The notes beneath the pieces are model-generated. The model was not told where the DNA came from, did not search any database, and saw only the letters and a list, made by a program, of their open reading frames with translations. The position numbers were made by a program, and so were the translations under genes. Shown here piece after piece: positions 1 through 10,751 of a stretch of 64,000 nucleotides of DNA. Position 1 is the first letter of the stretch; each line of letters begins with the position of its first letter. Source of the stretch: Carpediemonas membranifera (taxonomy: Eukaryota; Fornicata); contig JAHDYR010000053.1 in assembly GCA_019828565.1 (NCBI GenBank), positions 62,001 to 126,000 on the forward strand, given 5' to 3'.

Positions 1-838
1 CCTCAGACACATCGTCATCGTTGTCCCCTTGGCTGGCCAGACGTGCCTCCACGGTGGCGAGCCTCTGATCGACACTCATCGCGACACGGTGAACATCGTG
101 CAGCACAATCGACTCGCGAGGCGCTTGAGGGGAAGCTGGAGAGGGAACCGAAGTGGGACCGGACGATGAGTGCAGGAAAGGCTCACTTTTCACGCAAAGC
201 TCTTGCTTCACGTGTGTAAGGGCGGGGGTGGCAGGGTTGGGGATTTCAACTGTTCTGCACTTGCCCACAAATCTCTCCGGGTCATTGATATCGGGCACAC
301 AGAGATTAAAGTCTCGGGAGTCGAGATTATCTGGCACAGGAATATTGAGTCTCGACAGGACGGATCTGATCGCGCTGGTTAGCTCCGAACGGACTGGGCG
401 AGGGAGCTCTTGCAGAGAGCATGGACAACCTTGGGTTTCCCGTCAGATATGGCCACAGTAACCCCCATCGTCTCAGCCCAATCTCGGACGTTCTTCGCAA
501 CAACCCTTCCCATCGAGACGCCAGGTTTCAACTTCAGCTCATCGAGGAAGTCCGGTGTTTCGGAGCACGGCTGAAGAAACGACACGATGATGTGGTTGAA
601 CGCATTTCCGAGCTTTTTTGATGGACAGGCCAGTTGGGTCTGAGTCAAAGACGTCAAACGCAAACGTGAAGAAGGCCTTAAGCATGCCCATCATGAGAAT
701 TGACCGGCAAGTACTCAAAGCGGTTGTGTTCCACTTCGTCATCGGTCTCGATCTCTTAGAAACAGCCTTAACTGCATGATCGTCCGCCATGTTCTCATTT
801 ACGGCCGCGCGCTTCGTTTCTAGCTCCGTTTCTGTCAT
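1..838 (-). CDS. Partial gene, PHD-protein family N-terminal region (runs off left edge)
   Basis: Minus-strand gene starting at ATG 838 and still open at base 1. Two one-base frame changes are needed: near 620-630 in a run of A, and near 395. The conceptual protein has a helical region followed by a Ser/Pro-rich linker. I did not recognise a named domain. Its middle part resembles the N-terminal part of the double-PHD protein at 17365-18589: both have a Leu-rich helical segment, a D-x-G-L-S stretch and a conserved C..F region, in the same order. This suggests the same family, with the PHD part lying beyond the window. It is divergent from the transposase-like gene at 936, with about 100 bp between, so the two may share a promoter region. 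Whether the frame breaks are real or sequencing errors is unknown. Confidence 0.45.
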
Positions 839-935
839 TCCAGAGTAGATTTTCTACTAAAAATTGGCATTGTTACAACCAATCATTAACATTAATAGAG
901 AAGGAGAATAAAGACTCACCAGCCCGCGGCCAATC

Positions 936-3545
936 GTGACTCAGGTTCGCATCAGACGTCGACAGAGACGAGTTAAACATGAGGCTGGGCAATTGTCTTC
1001 TGAGCTAATCCTTAACCTTTCAAAGAGGATGCTAATACCGAAGTGGACGCTATTACACGGCACTATTTATGCTCCTCAAGAGGATACTGGCATCAACACC
1101 ATTCTATGCAGCGTGTACCTTTCCATTGACTCAGATAACGTCAGCACACATCGGTTTCGTGTTTCCAAAGCTCCCCAACGCCGTGAGTTCGTCCAGGTTG
1201 TTCAAGAGTTGCTCAGTGCAGGATATATATGTCGCCAGGATGTTTCAAAGCAGCTGTACCCCTCTCCGACTGCCACATCTATCGCTGCGGAGAAGAGGAA
1301 TCACACGACTTACCCAAGAGCCTACGTGAAGCATACATCCGCAGTTGACACTCTCGCAGCCGAGAATGAGTGTCTACGGAAGCGTCTGGCCGACACGGAG
1401 CGCCTGATTCAACTAACGAACCAGCTCAAGTCCATCACAAACGGATACAATGCCGTTAACGACGAGATCCGCATAATGAACTCTCTTGCAGGTAGGCTTA
1501 ACCTTGATATTGTGCGGATATCTCCTGTTACCTCGAAGATCAAGTCTCTCGCGTGTAATATCCAGAATATGGAGGAGATAGAATCACTTCTCCAATCTGA
1601 CACCGCTTGGAGGAGATTTATCCGCAGTCACGTTCCCGCCAACATTCAGCACAGGGTAACGGCGAGAAGGTCTGATCAGGCCAATCAGGAATATGAGCTC
1701 GACCTCATCACCCATGTCGAAGCTCCTCTTGATGTTGTACGATCATCTATTCAGGGCGACTCGGCCCATGCAGAGCACGTTGCAGGAAAAATCGTCGTCT
1801 TCTATGACTCAGAGCAGGACCGTGAGACTCACTATAGCATCATGAAAGAGCAAGGCCTCACCCCTCGGATGCAGACGAGTACAAGATATACCCATGTATA
1901 TCATGCATCATTTGATATCATGGAGTATTATCGCCAAGCGGTTGCATTCCCCGTATCGCTGGAGACGTCACGATCCGGGCGCAAGAGTGCAGCTCGGACA
2001 TTAAGACGACAGAGTCATTCCGCTGAGACGGGGACGATCCCACTCGTGTTAGAGGTGTGGGTCGATGCGTGGAGAGGTCTGACAACCGCTGTTAAGATTC
2101 GTTTCCTCGACGACTCCCACAAAGTCTTTCCGTCTGGTGCGACTCCTCCTTTCCGGATTCTTGAATACAACGGCCCAGAAAGTCTCATCACTGAGCACTT
2201 TGCCTTCATTGAACAATCCATCGAGAGCACACACCGCGAGGTGCTGGAAGTCAGGAACACGGGTCTCCTCTGCCGAGTAACGCGTGTCTTTATTATCGCA
2301 GACCATCCAGCCATGTCCAAGGTTTGCGGGGCACTCATTGGAGGCCCCTCGCCATTCAGTTCCGTTCATTCGAAGAACAAGGGCTGGAGTCCCTTTGGTC
2401 GCACCCCGCGCTGCTCCTTGGCAGATATCCTGCTGGCGAAGCATAAGTCACAGTTCGACACTGTTATGGACAGAGAGGCCAAATGGGGATCCTTCTATAA
2501 CCATCAGAAGAAGTGCATCGCTCCCACTTTGTTTGAGACGTCGACTGCATCGCTGCCCAGAGACTGCGTCTTCTTATTCCCTCCGATCATGCATGTCAGT
2601 CATGACTTTGTGTCGTTGATTCATGCCATGTGCCGCATGTTCAAGCCAGAGCCAATTGACCCAGACAGCGACCCTCGTCAAATTAAGGAGGTGAAGGCAA
2701 GGAACGCGATGCTAGCGAATCTGGCGTCGTTTGAGCCACCCAGCCGTACGACGGGCTGCAACGAGCAAGTCAAGGGGAGAAAGATGATAGCATCGATTGG
2801 ACTTAAGCTGCATCGTGCGTTCCCGCCACCCGTGCAGTCATTATTCATACTCGCTGCATACCTCCAGGAGCACTACTATTCCCACGAGGATGTAACTGAG
2901 AACATGGTCGTGTGGCATCGCTTGACAGCACTTCTCGTGCACCTCTTCTCTGTGACCATGTGTCTTAGCACATCTAACACGGTTGCCCCAGACATTCCGA
3001 TCCGTCAACCATCTGCGACTCCCGATACGGCGCCGTGTGTTGATACACTTCACGGATTGGCGCGTATTGCCGCGCTGCCGGAGATACAAGCGAAGACTCG
3101 GGCCTCCTTTGGTCGAGTCATCGAAGAGTGCTTTGAACGTGATTTCATTGGGAATCAGGAGAGTCGAGTGCGATTGCGTCAGAACCAGACGGTTCTTGAG
3201 AGCACTATTCTGAAGGAGCAGGTTGAGTTGCTGTTCAGATGCCTTCGTGGAGTGATTTCCTACGGAAGACGCGAAACAGATGTCCCACCCCAGTCACCCC
3301 TGAAACTTATGCGCATTCATAAGTGTTGTAAGGATGCCAATTGGTGGCTTCGTATCCGGAGTGTGCATTCTAAGACGCTGACAGCGACTGAGTGCCAAAA
3401 GCTGCACATGGTGTTTACGAAGGAAGTCAACGGCCTATGGCGCACTGTCTTGTCGAAAGCAGACTGTAGCTTTGACTCAGACTGGCTGGATGTTCCCATT
3501 CACGAGCAGGGACACACTCTTGATGTTTGCATATGCAAGAGATAG
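936..3545 (+). CDS. Transposase-like protein, copy 1 (intact; family unrecognised)
   Basis: Uninterrupted frame of 869 codons. The frame opens with GTG at 936; the first in-frame ATG is 1029, so either an upstream exon is spliced in or translation begins at 1029. A coiled-coil segment lies at about residues 135-165. Three blocks are shared with the genes at 24736-27081 and 42377-44939: a hydrophobic strand ending in W-V-D-A-W (Asp377), a strand ending in A-D-H (Asp456), and T-T-G-C-N-E-Q (Glu610). There is also P-P-I-M-H-x-S-H near 550-556 and E-E-x-F-E-R-x-F near 730. The C-terminus is Cys-rich (C-I-C). Ordered D, D, E residues on predicted strands and a helix fit an RNase H-fold DDE transposase. 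The G-x-N-E context recalls the catalytic Glu of RAG1/Transib enzymes. This is inference from motifs; no family assignment was possible. Confidence 0.5.
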   Translation: MTQVRIRRRQRRVKHEAGQLSSELILNLSKRMLIPKWTLLHGTIYAPQEDTGINTILCSVYLSIDSDNVSTHRFRVSKAPQRREFVQVVQELLSAGYICRQDVSKQLYPSPTATSIAAEKRNHTTYPRAYVKHTSAVDTLAAENECLRKRLADTERLIQLTNQLKSITNGYNAVNDEIRIMNSLAGRLNLDIVRISPVTSKIKSLACNIQNMEEIESLLQSDTAWRRFIRSHVPANIQHRVTARRSDQANQEYELDLITHVEAPLDVVRSSIQGDSAHAEHVAGKIVVFYDSEQDRETHYSIMKEQGLTPRMQTSTRYTHVYHASFDIMEYYRQAVAFPVSLETSRSGRKSAARTLRRQSHSAETGTIPLVLEVWVDAWRGLTTAVKIRFLDDSHKVFPSGATPPFRILEYNGPESLITEHFAFIEQSIESTHREVLEVRNTGLLCRVTRVFIIADHPAMSKVCGALIGGPSPFSSVHSKNKGWSPFGRTPRCSLADILLAKHKSQFDTVMDREAKWGSFYNHQKKCIAPTLFETSTASLPRDCVFLFPPIMHVSHDFVSLIHAMCRMFKPEPIDPDSDPRQIKEVKARNAMLANLASFEPPSRTTGCNEQVKGRKMIASIGLKLHRAFPPPVQSLFILAAYLQEHYYSHEDVTENMVVWHRLTALLVHLFSVTMCLSTSNTVAPDIPIRQPSATPDTAPCVDTLHGLARIAALPEIQAKTRASFGRVIEECFERDFIGNQESRVRLRQNQTVLESTILKEQVELLFRCLRGVISYGRRETDVPPQSPLKLMRIHKCCKDANWWLRIRSVHSKTLTATECQKLHMVFTKEVNGLWRTVLSKADCSFDSDWLDVPIHEQGHTLDVCICKR

Positions 3546-3743
3546 TAAAGATCGGATTTAGTCTCGCGGTCAATCTCACGTGGCCCAGAGCAGCGTGCTC
3601 CTGGAATCAACAGGGCATAAAACACCCTGCGTATTCCGGTAGCACACCGTTCTGACTCACGTCCGTCTCTGGTTGTCGTACAGGTCTATTTACGTGTTTG
3701 GCGATGGCGCTCCTGACATAAGCTTAATGGCGTGTCGTGGCTG

Positions 3744-3950
3744 TCAGTATGCTGCAAATGTCGCAGCGAGAAAGGAGTCACCAATCGCGTTCAGCTTACT
3801 TGTTTCTCGCCTGATACTGCTCGTAATATCGTTCAAGCGTGAATCTATGAAGTAATGGGACTGAATGGCCTCTATTGCGTCAATTTCCTGCGTAATCGTT
3901 GTTGAATGGTCTAGAATAGATGTTGCAGCTACTTCCAGCTCATGTTGCAT
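3744..3950 (-). CDS. Small helical protein, hypothetical
   Basis: ATG-started frame of 68 codons, convergent with the transposase-like gene that ends at 3545. The predicted protein is almost wholly helical, with heptad-like spacing (I..I..I and L..I...I repeats), no Cys and no signal peptide. Similar small, helical minus-strand frames sit at 17054-17278 and 45018-45179. The latter also follows a transposase-like gene in convergent orientation. Repeated position is the main support; sequence similarity among them is weak and coding is not proven. Confidence 0.3.
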   Translation of the reverse strand: MQHELEVAATSILDHSTTITQEIDAIEAIQSHYFIDSRLNDITSSIRRETSKLNAIGDSFLAATFAAY

Positions 3951-4323
3951 GCTAAATGCTGTGTTTTGGACAATTGGTCGTGTTCAGGCAGAATTTTTTC
4001 GTGCAAAGTGCAGGCTAATACCCGTCCTTAAACTGTGGGATCAGCCGCTGGGTAAATATACTGAGAAAAAACCATATAGCTGAGTTCACTGTCTTGTGCT
4101 GAATACGGTGGCGCCATTTATTTCTCTGAATCGTCAAGTTTTGTCAGCGTTGACCGCGCAAGACCGGTCGTCCTTACGCGATGTCACCAACACCATCATA
4201 TTCTTCCCCCTGACATTCTACGTGTCCCCCAGTCTGGATTCGTGGTCTGCAATATTCACAGAGATATTCGCCTTCTCTTTCGCGAATTTGACTCTGATCA
4301 AGTCGAAAAACGAAAAAACGACC

Positions 4324-4442
4324 ATATCTCGAAATCTACACGTTGGAATCGGTACCAGAGTGATTTTGCGCATATGTACATCCCGTCAGCAGTCTGCAAA
4401 ATCACTCTCGTACCGATTCCAACGTGTCAATTTTGAGATATT
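4324..4442. repeat. Near-perfect inverted repeat (MITE-like fold-back)
   Basis: Arms at 4338-4369 and 4396-4425 are complementary over about 30 bases with one extra base. They extend outward more loosely (ATATCTCGAAA against TTTTGAGATAT). The loop is about 26 bp. No protein is encoded. This could be a small non-autonomous DNA element or a structured RNA; no target duplication was identified. Confidence 0.6.
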
Positions 4443-4617
4443 GCTCGTTTCATCCTTTTGCCTTAACCTGCGTCGCAAAGAAGTCGAAATCAGTGGTTAG
4501 ACCGCACTGGACCTCTTGCAGGCTCTCTGCATACGCGCTTTAGTATGCAATGAAGGTATTCATTTTCCCGTAAATTGTTTAAATTCAATGAATACTTCAT
4601 TTTCGGTCCGGAAGAAA

Positions 4618-4653
4618 TAGATAATCTAGGGTTTTTAGGCCCTAGATTATCTA
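4618..4653. repeat. 14-bp perfect palindrome arms
   Basis: Arms TAGATAATCTAGGG (4618-4631) and CCCTAGATTATCTA (4640-4653) pair perfectly around an 8-bp loop. A further partial copy of the arm (TAGATTATCT) follows at 4664-4673, next to the truncated end of retrotransposon copy E6. Confidence 0.6.
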
Positions 4654-4690
4654 GAAAAAATCGTAGATTATCTGCCGACTTTCACAGTAT

Positions 4691-5266
4691 GCAACCGCCG
4701 AAACGTGAGCTGCCGTGTCTGCCTGGACCTCTTCGTCAACAGGCTGCGATGACAGACCCTCGTCGTCCGTCGCGATCTCTACTACAGAGGGAGGGACATT
4801 TGCAGCGGTCTCTGGACGCATAGCGTTGTCTCGTATCGTGCAGGCGATAATCGCAATGGACTTGGGGGCTGTGTTTGCAGAACGCAACGAAGTTGCCGTT
4901 GGCAGCGCCTGTGTGGTGATGCTGTGGGCCTTAAGGAGGTCCTTGAAGCTGTCAGCAATCGCCTTCAGGGCTTTCACGGTAAAGCGTACGATGTGTTTGT
5001 TCTGGACGTCGCGCATGAGCTCGACAACCGCAGTTTCAGAGCACAATGTGTTGAACACCGTGTCCGTATCACACCACAGTCTGTCAATTAGGCTTATGTC
5101 GACGAACTTCGCGTAGGTGCTATGAACTTCGGTAAGAAGAGCACGAACATCCTCGGCGAAGACGCTTTCGCGCCATACGAGTCTCGTACGTCGTCGAGTC
5201 ACCATCTGGCCTCCAGGATCAGCCTGGGGCACAGAAAATGACGACATTTCCATTTCGGGAGGGAGC
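4691..5266 (-). mobile_element. Non-LTR retrotransposon copy E6, subfamily B, 5' fragment
   Basis: The first ~190 codons of subfamily B, from the 5' terminus at 5266 (GCTCCCTCCCG) to a break at about 4691, after which the sequence is unrelated AT-rich DNA. It is colinear and nearly identical with the N-terminal part of copy E2 (14210-14797). This N-terminal region is helical, followed by a low-complexity linker, and has no recognised domain. It lacks RT and endonuclease and so is a dead fragment. It lies immediately downstream (on the minus strand) of copy E5. Confidence 0.85.
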
Positions 5267-8200
5267 AAACTTTTATGTAATCAACGACAAACTGTCTAGC
5301 GAGCGGCGAGGCGCAGCCGAGCTTCGCGAGCCTGAGCGCAGCGAAGCAGTTTGAGGCTATGGGGTGCGTCGGGGTCCTCCGTCGCTCCATCCAGTGAGTC
5401 GCTGGCGAGTCAACAAAACCAACAAGAACACTCTGAAGCGCTCTGCACGAGCCGATTGCTACACCAATATCAGAATTGAGTAACAATTAGTGGGAGAGGC
5501 CCAAATCCTCTGCTGCAGCATGTGCTGCGTCGCATTGCTTGATAAACGCTGCATATGTGTGCACTTGCCCTCTCATGCATGCCAAGAAAGCGTTATCAGC
5601 CATCTCGCGGACCTGCTCAGCCTTAAGACCAAGTTCATCGCGCAAATCGTCCGTCCAGCCCCCTTCCGTGCACTCTTCCAACGTCACCGTTGTGAAGCGT
5701 CACCGCGGGTATGAGCTTGACGTCCCAGTTGGAGTACTGGGCGCGCTTGCTCGTCATGGCCTGAGACACGTGGTTGCTGACGACGTTGTCAATGACGATT
5801 GCCTTCACGCCAGGTTTCGTGAGGAGGATGTCCGCCCGCGCCTTCATAGGCTTGGTCCGGTCAATGGTCCACTCACTGGCCTTGTTCAACCACACCTCGG
5901 ACTGGACTCTCCAGTCATAACCCTTCAGGTCTCTCACCAGCCCGTCCTTGATAGCGTTGTGACGCTCGTCGTCCAGGCCTCCACGGAGGCATGGGCAGCA
6001 CAGGGTGTGAGTAGCGTTGCACACAACGGACTGGTGGTTCACGGTGCGTGCCCTGCAGAGAGGGCAGACGTCAAATCCGGGCGTGAATGCGGGGAGGCCC
6101 AGGTGATTGCGGAAGATGGGGGCAACAGCGGCATCGGTTACCGAGCGCCCAAGAGAGGTCGGGTCGACCATCATGAACGACCGAACGACGTTGGGCGAGA
6201 CGGCGGCACTCACAGAGAGCTTGGTGGCAATAGATTCCTCAACGAGGCGAACCAAGTTCTTCTGCGTGTGGTCGGCGTCAAGAGCCCTCACATCGTCCAA
6301 GCCACTAGGCCAGTTCGACGGCGTGTTGAGCTGGGGCGGGAGACACTTGATGGCACCCGTCACGCTGTCAGGTGAGCGTGTAACACCCAGCCCTGCCAGT
6401 TGTCTCGTGGCCGCGAGGAACGCGGGAGCCCACACGACTGATGGCATTGCCAGCGCAAGCCCGCGTCTTTCGACCGGCATACTCAGGCGGAGAGCAAAGT
6501 CGTCATCGACCTCAGCCTCGCTCGACAGGATTCGGAGGATGGCCGGGACCGCCTCTTTCTTCTCAAATCCGAGCTCAGCCTCGTAGAGACCGTTGCCGAC
6601 TCCACCCGTTGCGGGGGGAACGTTACGGAAGAAGTGCTCCCACTTTGTGAGCGCACAATACTTCGCAATGATCAACGCAGGGGCAGTTGCCTCCGGCCCC
6701 TCCTTGGCCACCATCTCTCCGGCAGCGTTAAGGAGTTGCATCACGCGACTGTTGACCTTGGCCAACTCACCCATCGCATGAGCAGCGGACCCAACCGGAA
6801 CGCCCACGAGGTTTAGGCTGCGTCTTCTTGGGACGCCTCCCGAGGTGTTGCCGTCGGTAACGTCTCTGTGCGCCACAACGCACTTCGACTTGTTGAGCCG
6901 CAGGCCGACTTCGAGGAACTTCTCCCTCGCGATCTCGACAAGGTTGTTAGCCTCTCGGCCGACACCGGGCGTCTGCAAAGGCCGATCAGTCGTGGCGACT
7001 AGATCGTCTTGGTACGCTTGGAGGTGCCAACCCGGGAACGCCTCGCGCAGAACGTCCAGAATGGGCTTGATGCCCAGGCTGAACAGAATAGGGGACAGGG
7101 GATCTCCTTGATGTATGCCCTCAGCTGACCTCATCACTCCTCCTGACGTGGAGAATAGGAGCCCTTGGCGATACATCGTAGACAGGTAGGGCATGAGAGC
7201 AGGCATGTAAGCGCGTACCACGTCGAACATGAACGCCCTAGATAGGCATCCATAAGCGTTCGATAAGTCGAGGGAGACAACAGTTCCTCCCTCCTCGTAG
7301 ACCCTGGTCACGCTGTCACTCAGCCTCTCCAGGCCGCACTTCTCCCCCACCCCATACTGATCCTTGAGGGTCCGGTCGACGTCGACCAGGCGGGCCCTCA
7401 CAGCCCAGGCGAGAGCCTTCGCCGCAACCCGCCGAAGCGAGTCCCCGATGGCCACTCCTCGGATCTTCCCAGCCCCCTTGGGGACCGGGACAATGATGCA
7501 GTGGCTCAATACCGCGGTGTAGGTCTCGCCGTTCAGGATGTCCTGTACGATCGGCATCAATGCGGCGATGAGGTCATGTCTGGCCACCTTCGCTGCTATT
7601 CTGATATGGAGGAAGGACAAGCCCGACGGCCCTGGGGCCGCCTCGGCCTTTAGAGCGTGTAGTACAGTCTTGAGGGTCCTAGCGGACACCTCAACTGACT
7701 GCAGTGGCTCTGCGGGGACGTCCTTAAACGGAACATCTGGGCGCAGGCCACTGTAATCCTCCTGCAGTCTCTTCAGCTCTACATCCACCTCCTGTGGTGA
7801 CAGGCCCGCATCCTCAGCTACCAGCGCAGTGGCTGCCTTGGACACGAACCCGTGGCGAACCAGTCGCATCACCTTACGCCACTTGGACGGGCGGCGCTTG
7901 GGGCCTTTCGATGCAACCGGCGGTGCGTACAGCGCCTTCGGGTACTCGAGTACCGTCCTCAGGGCCGCGCGCTTCTCGTCCTCGCTCTCCACGAGGGCCA
8001 CCCGCTTGAGCTTCTCGATCAGGCCTCTGGCGAATTTCTCGCGTCCCCTCTTGGGGGAGCGATCTTGCCAAGGAAGAGAGCCTGTCCCGGTGGTAGGAAC
8101 ACGTCGGGTCGATGGGCTGGGTGAGCGGGAGGGGCAGTCGGGGGGCTTGCGGTGAAGCCCACCGCGGTGACGTGCGCTGCTGCGCTCGGCTGCGATGACA

Positions 8201-8712
8201 GCTGGCTACCAGGGGCGTGGACCTCTTCGACAGATGGAAGGAGACTGGCAGGGTCGTTGTTGCCCATCACGTTTCTCCTGATCTCTCGGAAGAATTCGGC
8301 CGCCACCGACGGAGCTGTTTTGGCAGAACGCAGCGGTGTTGCTTTGGGAGTACTGCTAAGAGTAACACCCGCCGCGTCTAAGAGCCGCTTGAAGGAATCT
8401 ACGATGTCCTTCAGTGCTCTCACCGTCAAACGCACAATCTTCTTGTTGTTCACGTCCTTCATCAGCTCGACGATGGCCGCTTCGGAGCACAGCGTATCAA
8501 ACACTGTCTCTACGTTGCACCAACGTGCGTCAATGAACTCAGCATTGACGAATTTCGCGTAGTCGGTACGAACAGTCTGCAGCAGAAGCTGTACGTCCCG
8601 AGCAAGCGCGTTTTCGCGCCAATCGGACGTTATGGAAACTCTCATCGCCATCTGGCCTCCAGGATCAGCCTGGGGCACAGAAAATGACGACATTTCCATT
8701 TCGGGAGGGAGC
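5267..8712 (-). mobile_element. Non-LTR retrotransposon copy E5, subfamily A, near full length
   Basis: Runs from the 5' terminus at 8712 to the 3' end at 5267, where the next copy starts at once. It holds one long coding frame (5487-8714) and a 220-bp 3' UTR with the conserved 48-bp block at 5299-5346. There is no poly(A) tail; the 3' end reads ...CATAAAAGTTT on the minus strand. Copy E1 (15018-16901) is nearly identical over the shared part, showing recent activity or recent duplication. Confidence 0.85.
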
Positions 8713-8714
8713 AT
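5487..8714 (-). CDS. Retrotransposon polyprotein: reverse transcriptase plus restriction-like endonuclease (E5)
   Basis: About 1,075 codons when two one-base length differences are allowed: a C run near 8052 (one short) and a C run near 5660 (one long, compared with copy E1). Order: helical N-terminus; linker; RT with A-P-G-P-S-G-L-S, a P-V-P-K-G strand, the L-D-L-S-N-A-Y-G motif A, G-I-H-Q-G-D-P-L-S-P, and catalytic Y-Q-D-D (Gln in place of the usual Ala of F/Y-A-D-D); thumb; then C-P-L-C...H...C and R-H, followed by R-A-D-I-L-L and an I-D-N-V-V strand. These fit the C-terminal zinc-binding motif and PD-(D/E)XK-type endonuclease of site-specific non-LTR elements (R2/NeSL/Utopia-like). It would copy element RNA by target-primed reverse transcription. 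The likely start is the internal ATG five codons in (M-E-M-S-S). Confidence 0.8.
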
Positions 8715-10741
8715 CGTTTATTGCCTTTTGGACGAACTGTATTGCGAGCGGCGAGGCGCAGCCGAGCTTCGCGAGCCTGAGCGCAGCGAAGACGTCACTC
8801 TAGTGGTCAGTATGTCGGGTTTGAGGCACTGCTCGCTCCGAAATCTCCCTTTCGACTCTCCACTCAGTCACAACGAACGCGAACGCGAATAACGCGCAGA
8901 TCACGCTCAAAGTACAGAAACAACATCAGTATTAGTGGTTGAGGCCATTAGCCTCAGCTTGACGGTGCGCAGCATCCGCCTGGCGCATGAACGCATGGAA
9001 CACATGAACTTGCTGCCGCATACAGGCCATCATGACCGCGTCGGCAATCTGCCCAACAGTTTCGGCATCAAGGCCCAAAACGTCGCGCATCTCATCGGTC
9101 CATCCTCTCCCATGCACAGCACCAACACCACCACTCTGGCGAACGACCACGGGAATAACCCGGACGTTCCAGTTGGCGTACTGCTCCTTCTTGCTCCGCA
9201 TAGATGCAGACGCGTGATTGCTCACCACTACGTCAAGCACAACGGGTTCGGTATGGCCCGGTCTGGTCAAGAGGAGGTCCGCCCGCGCCTTGACCCGTTT
9301 GGTCCGGTCCACAGTCCACTCGCTGCCCCGTCCGAGCCAATGCTCAACTCTTACGCGCCAGGGGTGCCCGCGCAGCAGTTTGGCGAGCGTGTCGCGAATT
9401 TGGTCGTGCCGCTCCGATCCCAGCCCCTCCCTCAGGAAGGGACAGGTAAGAGAATGCTCGGCTGAGCAGGGGACAGACCGGTGGTTAACACTACGGGCCA
9501 GGCATAGCGGACAGACGTCGTGGCCTGTCTCAAAGGCAGGAAGGCCGACATGGTTGCGAAGCATCGGTGCAGCACCCTCGTCACAGGGGTTACGACCCAT
9601 AGCGGCTGCATCAGCCGCGAGTAGAGACCTGATCACGTTTGGCGAGTCGACTGAAACAGTCAGTTGGCTGGAAATGTTATCCTGCAGGAGGCGTACCAAC
9701 TTCTTCTGCGTGCTCTCGAGTGAGAGCTTTCTGACATCGCCATATGATGTCGGCCAATCCTTGGGCGTCGCGGCGAGAGCCGGGATGCATGGCAGTGCGT
9801 CTTGGATGAGAGCCTCGGGCCTTTCGACCTTCAGCTCTATGAGTTGTCGTGCGGCACCCAGATAGGCTGGGGCCCACACAACAGAGGGCATGGCCAATCC
9901 GAGCCCGCCTTGACTGACCGGCAGACAGAGCCTTGCGGCGAAGTCCTTGTCAGTCTCTGCGCTGGACTGGAGCAGCTTCAGGATGGCGGGGACCACCTTC
10001 TGCTGTTCGAAGTCCAGTTGCGACTCGAACATGTCACCCCCGCCCGGCGAAACATTGCGGAAGAAGTGCTCCCACTTGGTGAGGGCACACAGTTTCGTCA
10101 CTAGGAGGGCAGGGGCGACGGCTTCCGCGCCAATGTCAGAGACCATCGATGCAGCAGCGTCAAGCAGCTCCATAACCTTGCGGTTAGCAGAGCCTAGCTC
10201 CCGCATGATGTGCGTGGCGGAGCCGATTGGAACACCAACCAGCTTGGTATCGCGTCTCCGTGGGACGCCACCAGTTGTGTTGCCGTCAACGACATCCTTA
10301 TGGGCTAGCACGCACTTGGCACGGTTGAGGCGGAGGCCAACCTCGTTGAACTTCTGAGCGGCGAGTTCTGTGAGATTGTTGGCCTCACGGCCGACCCCAG
10401 GCGACTGTAGCGGGCGGGTAGTGGTGGCTACAATGTCATCCTGGTAGGCACGGATGCACCACCCAGGGAAAGCCTCGCGCAAGACGTCCAGAATGGGCTT
10501 AACGCCTAAGCTGAAAAGAATTGGCGAGAGCGGGTCCCCTTGGTGAATGCCTTCGGCCGACCTCATGGTGATGCCGGAGGTAGAGAAAAGTAAGCCCCGT
10601 CGGTACATGGTCGACAGGTATGGGATGAGCGCCGGCATGTAGGCCGCCACCACCTTCATGGCGAAGGCCCTCGACAAGCATCCATAGGCGTTGGAAAGGT
10701 CGAGTGTGAGCACTGTACCGCCACTTCGGTAGACTGCACTC
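8713..10741 (-). mobile_element. Non-LTR retrotransposon copy E4, subfamily B, 5'-truncated insertion with 11-bp target duplication
   Basis: Begins inside the RT region at 10741 and ends at 8713. The motif GCTCCCTCCCG (minus strand) is found directly before its truncated 5' edge (10741-10751) and again directly after its 3' end, where it is the start of E5 (8702-8712). A 5'-truncated copy flanked by the same 11 bases is the classic mark of target-primed insertion with target-site duplication, here into the 5' start of another copy of the same element class. Its 3' UTR carries the conserved block at 8744-8791. Confidence 0.8.
8932..10741 (-). CDS. RT-endonuclease fragment (E4, subfamily B), open frame
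   Basis: The open frame continues rightward into the 3' UTR of E3 (to 10971), but only the part from 10741 leftwards is RT. It retains L-D-L-S-N-A-Y-G, G-I-H-Q-G-D-P-L-S-P, Y-Q-D-D-I-V, the thumb, C-P-L-C..H..C, R-H-D and the R-A-D-L-L-L/L-D-V-V-V-S-N endonuclease core, ending in G-L-N-H. It is nearly identical to 11562-13372 (E2). The N-terminal third, with the first RT motifs, is missing, so it is unlikely to be autonomous. Confidence 0.8.
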
Positions 10742-10751
10742 GGGAGGGAGC

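Larger units (their letters stand above)
3546..4690. other. Region without a convincing large gene
   Basis: Apart from the small frame at 3744-3950, this stretch is AT-richer than its surroundings. It holds two fold-back sequences (4324-4442 and 4618-4653). No long open frame with domain support was seen. The right end is the broken 3' edge of retrotransposon copy E6. Confidence 0.5.

Noticed and set aside
5539-6375. Plus-strand frame of 278 codons, and similar plus-strand frames through 4715-16641
   Set aside because: They lie opposite the RT-endonuclease gene, follow its codon structure, and have no domain; shadows of the retrotransposon frame.
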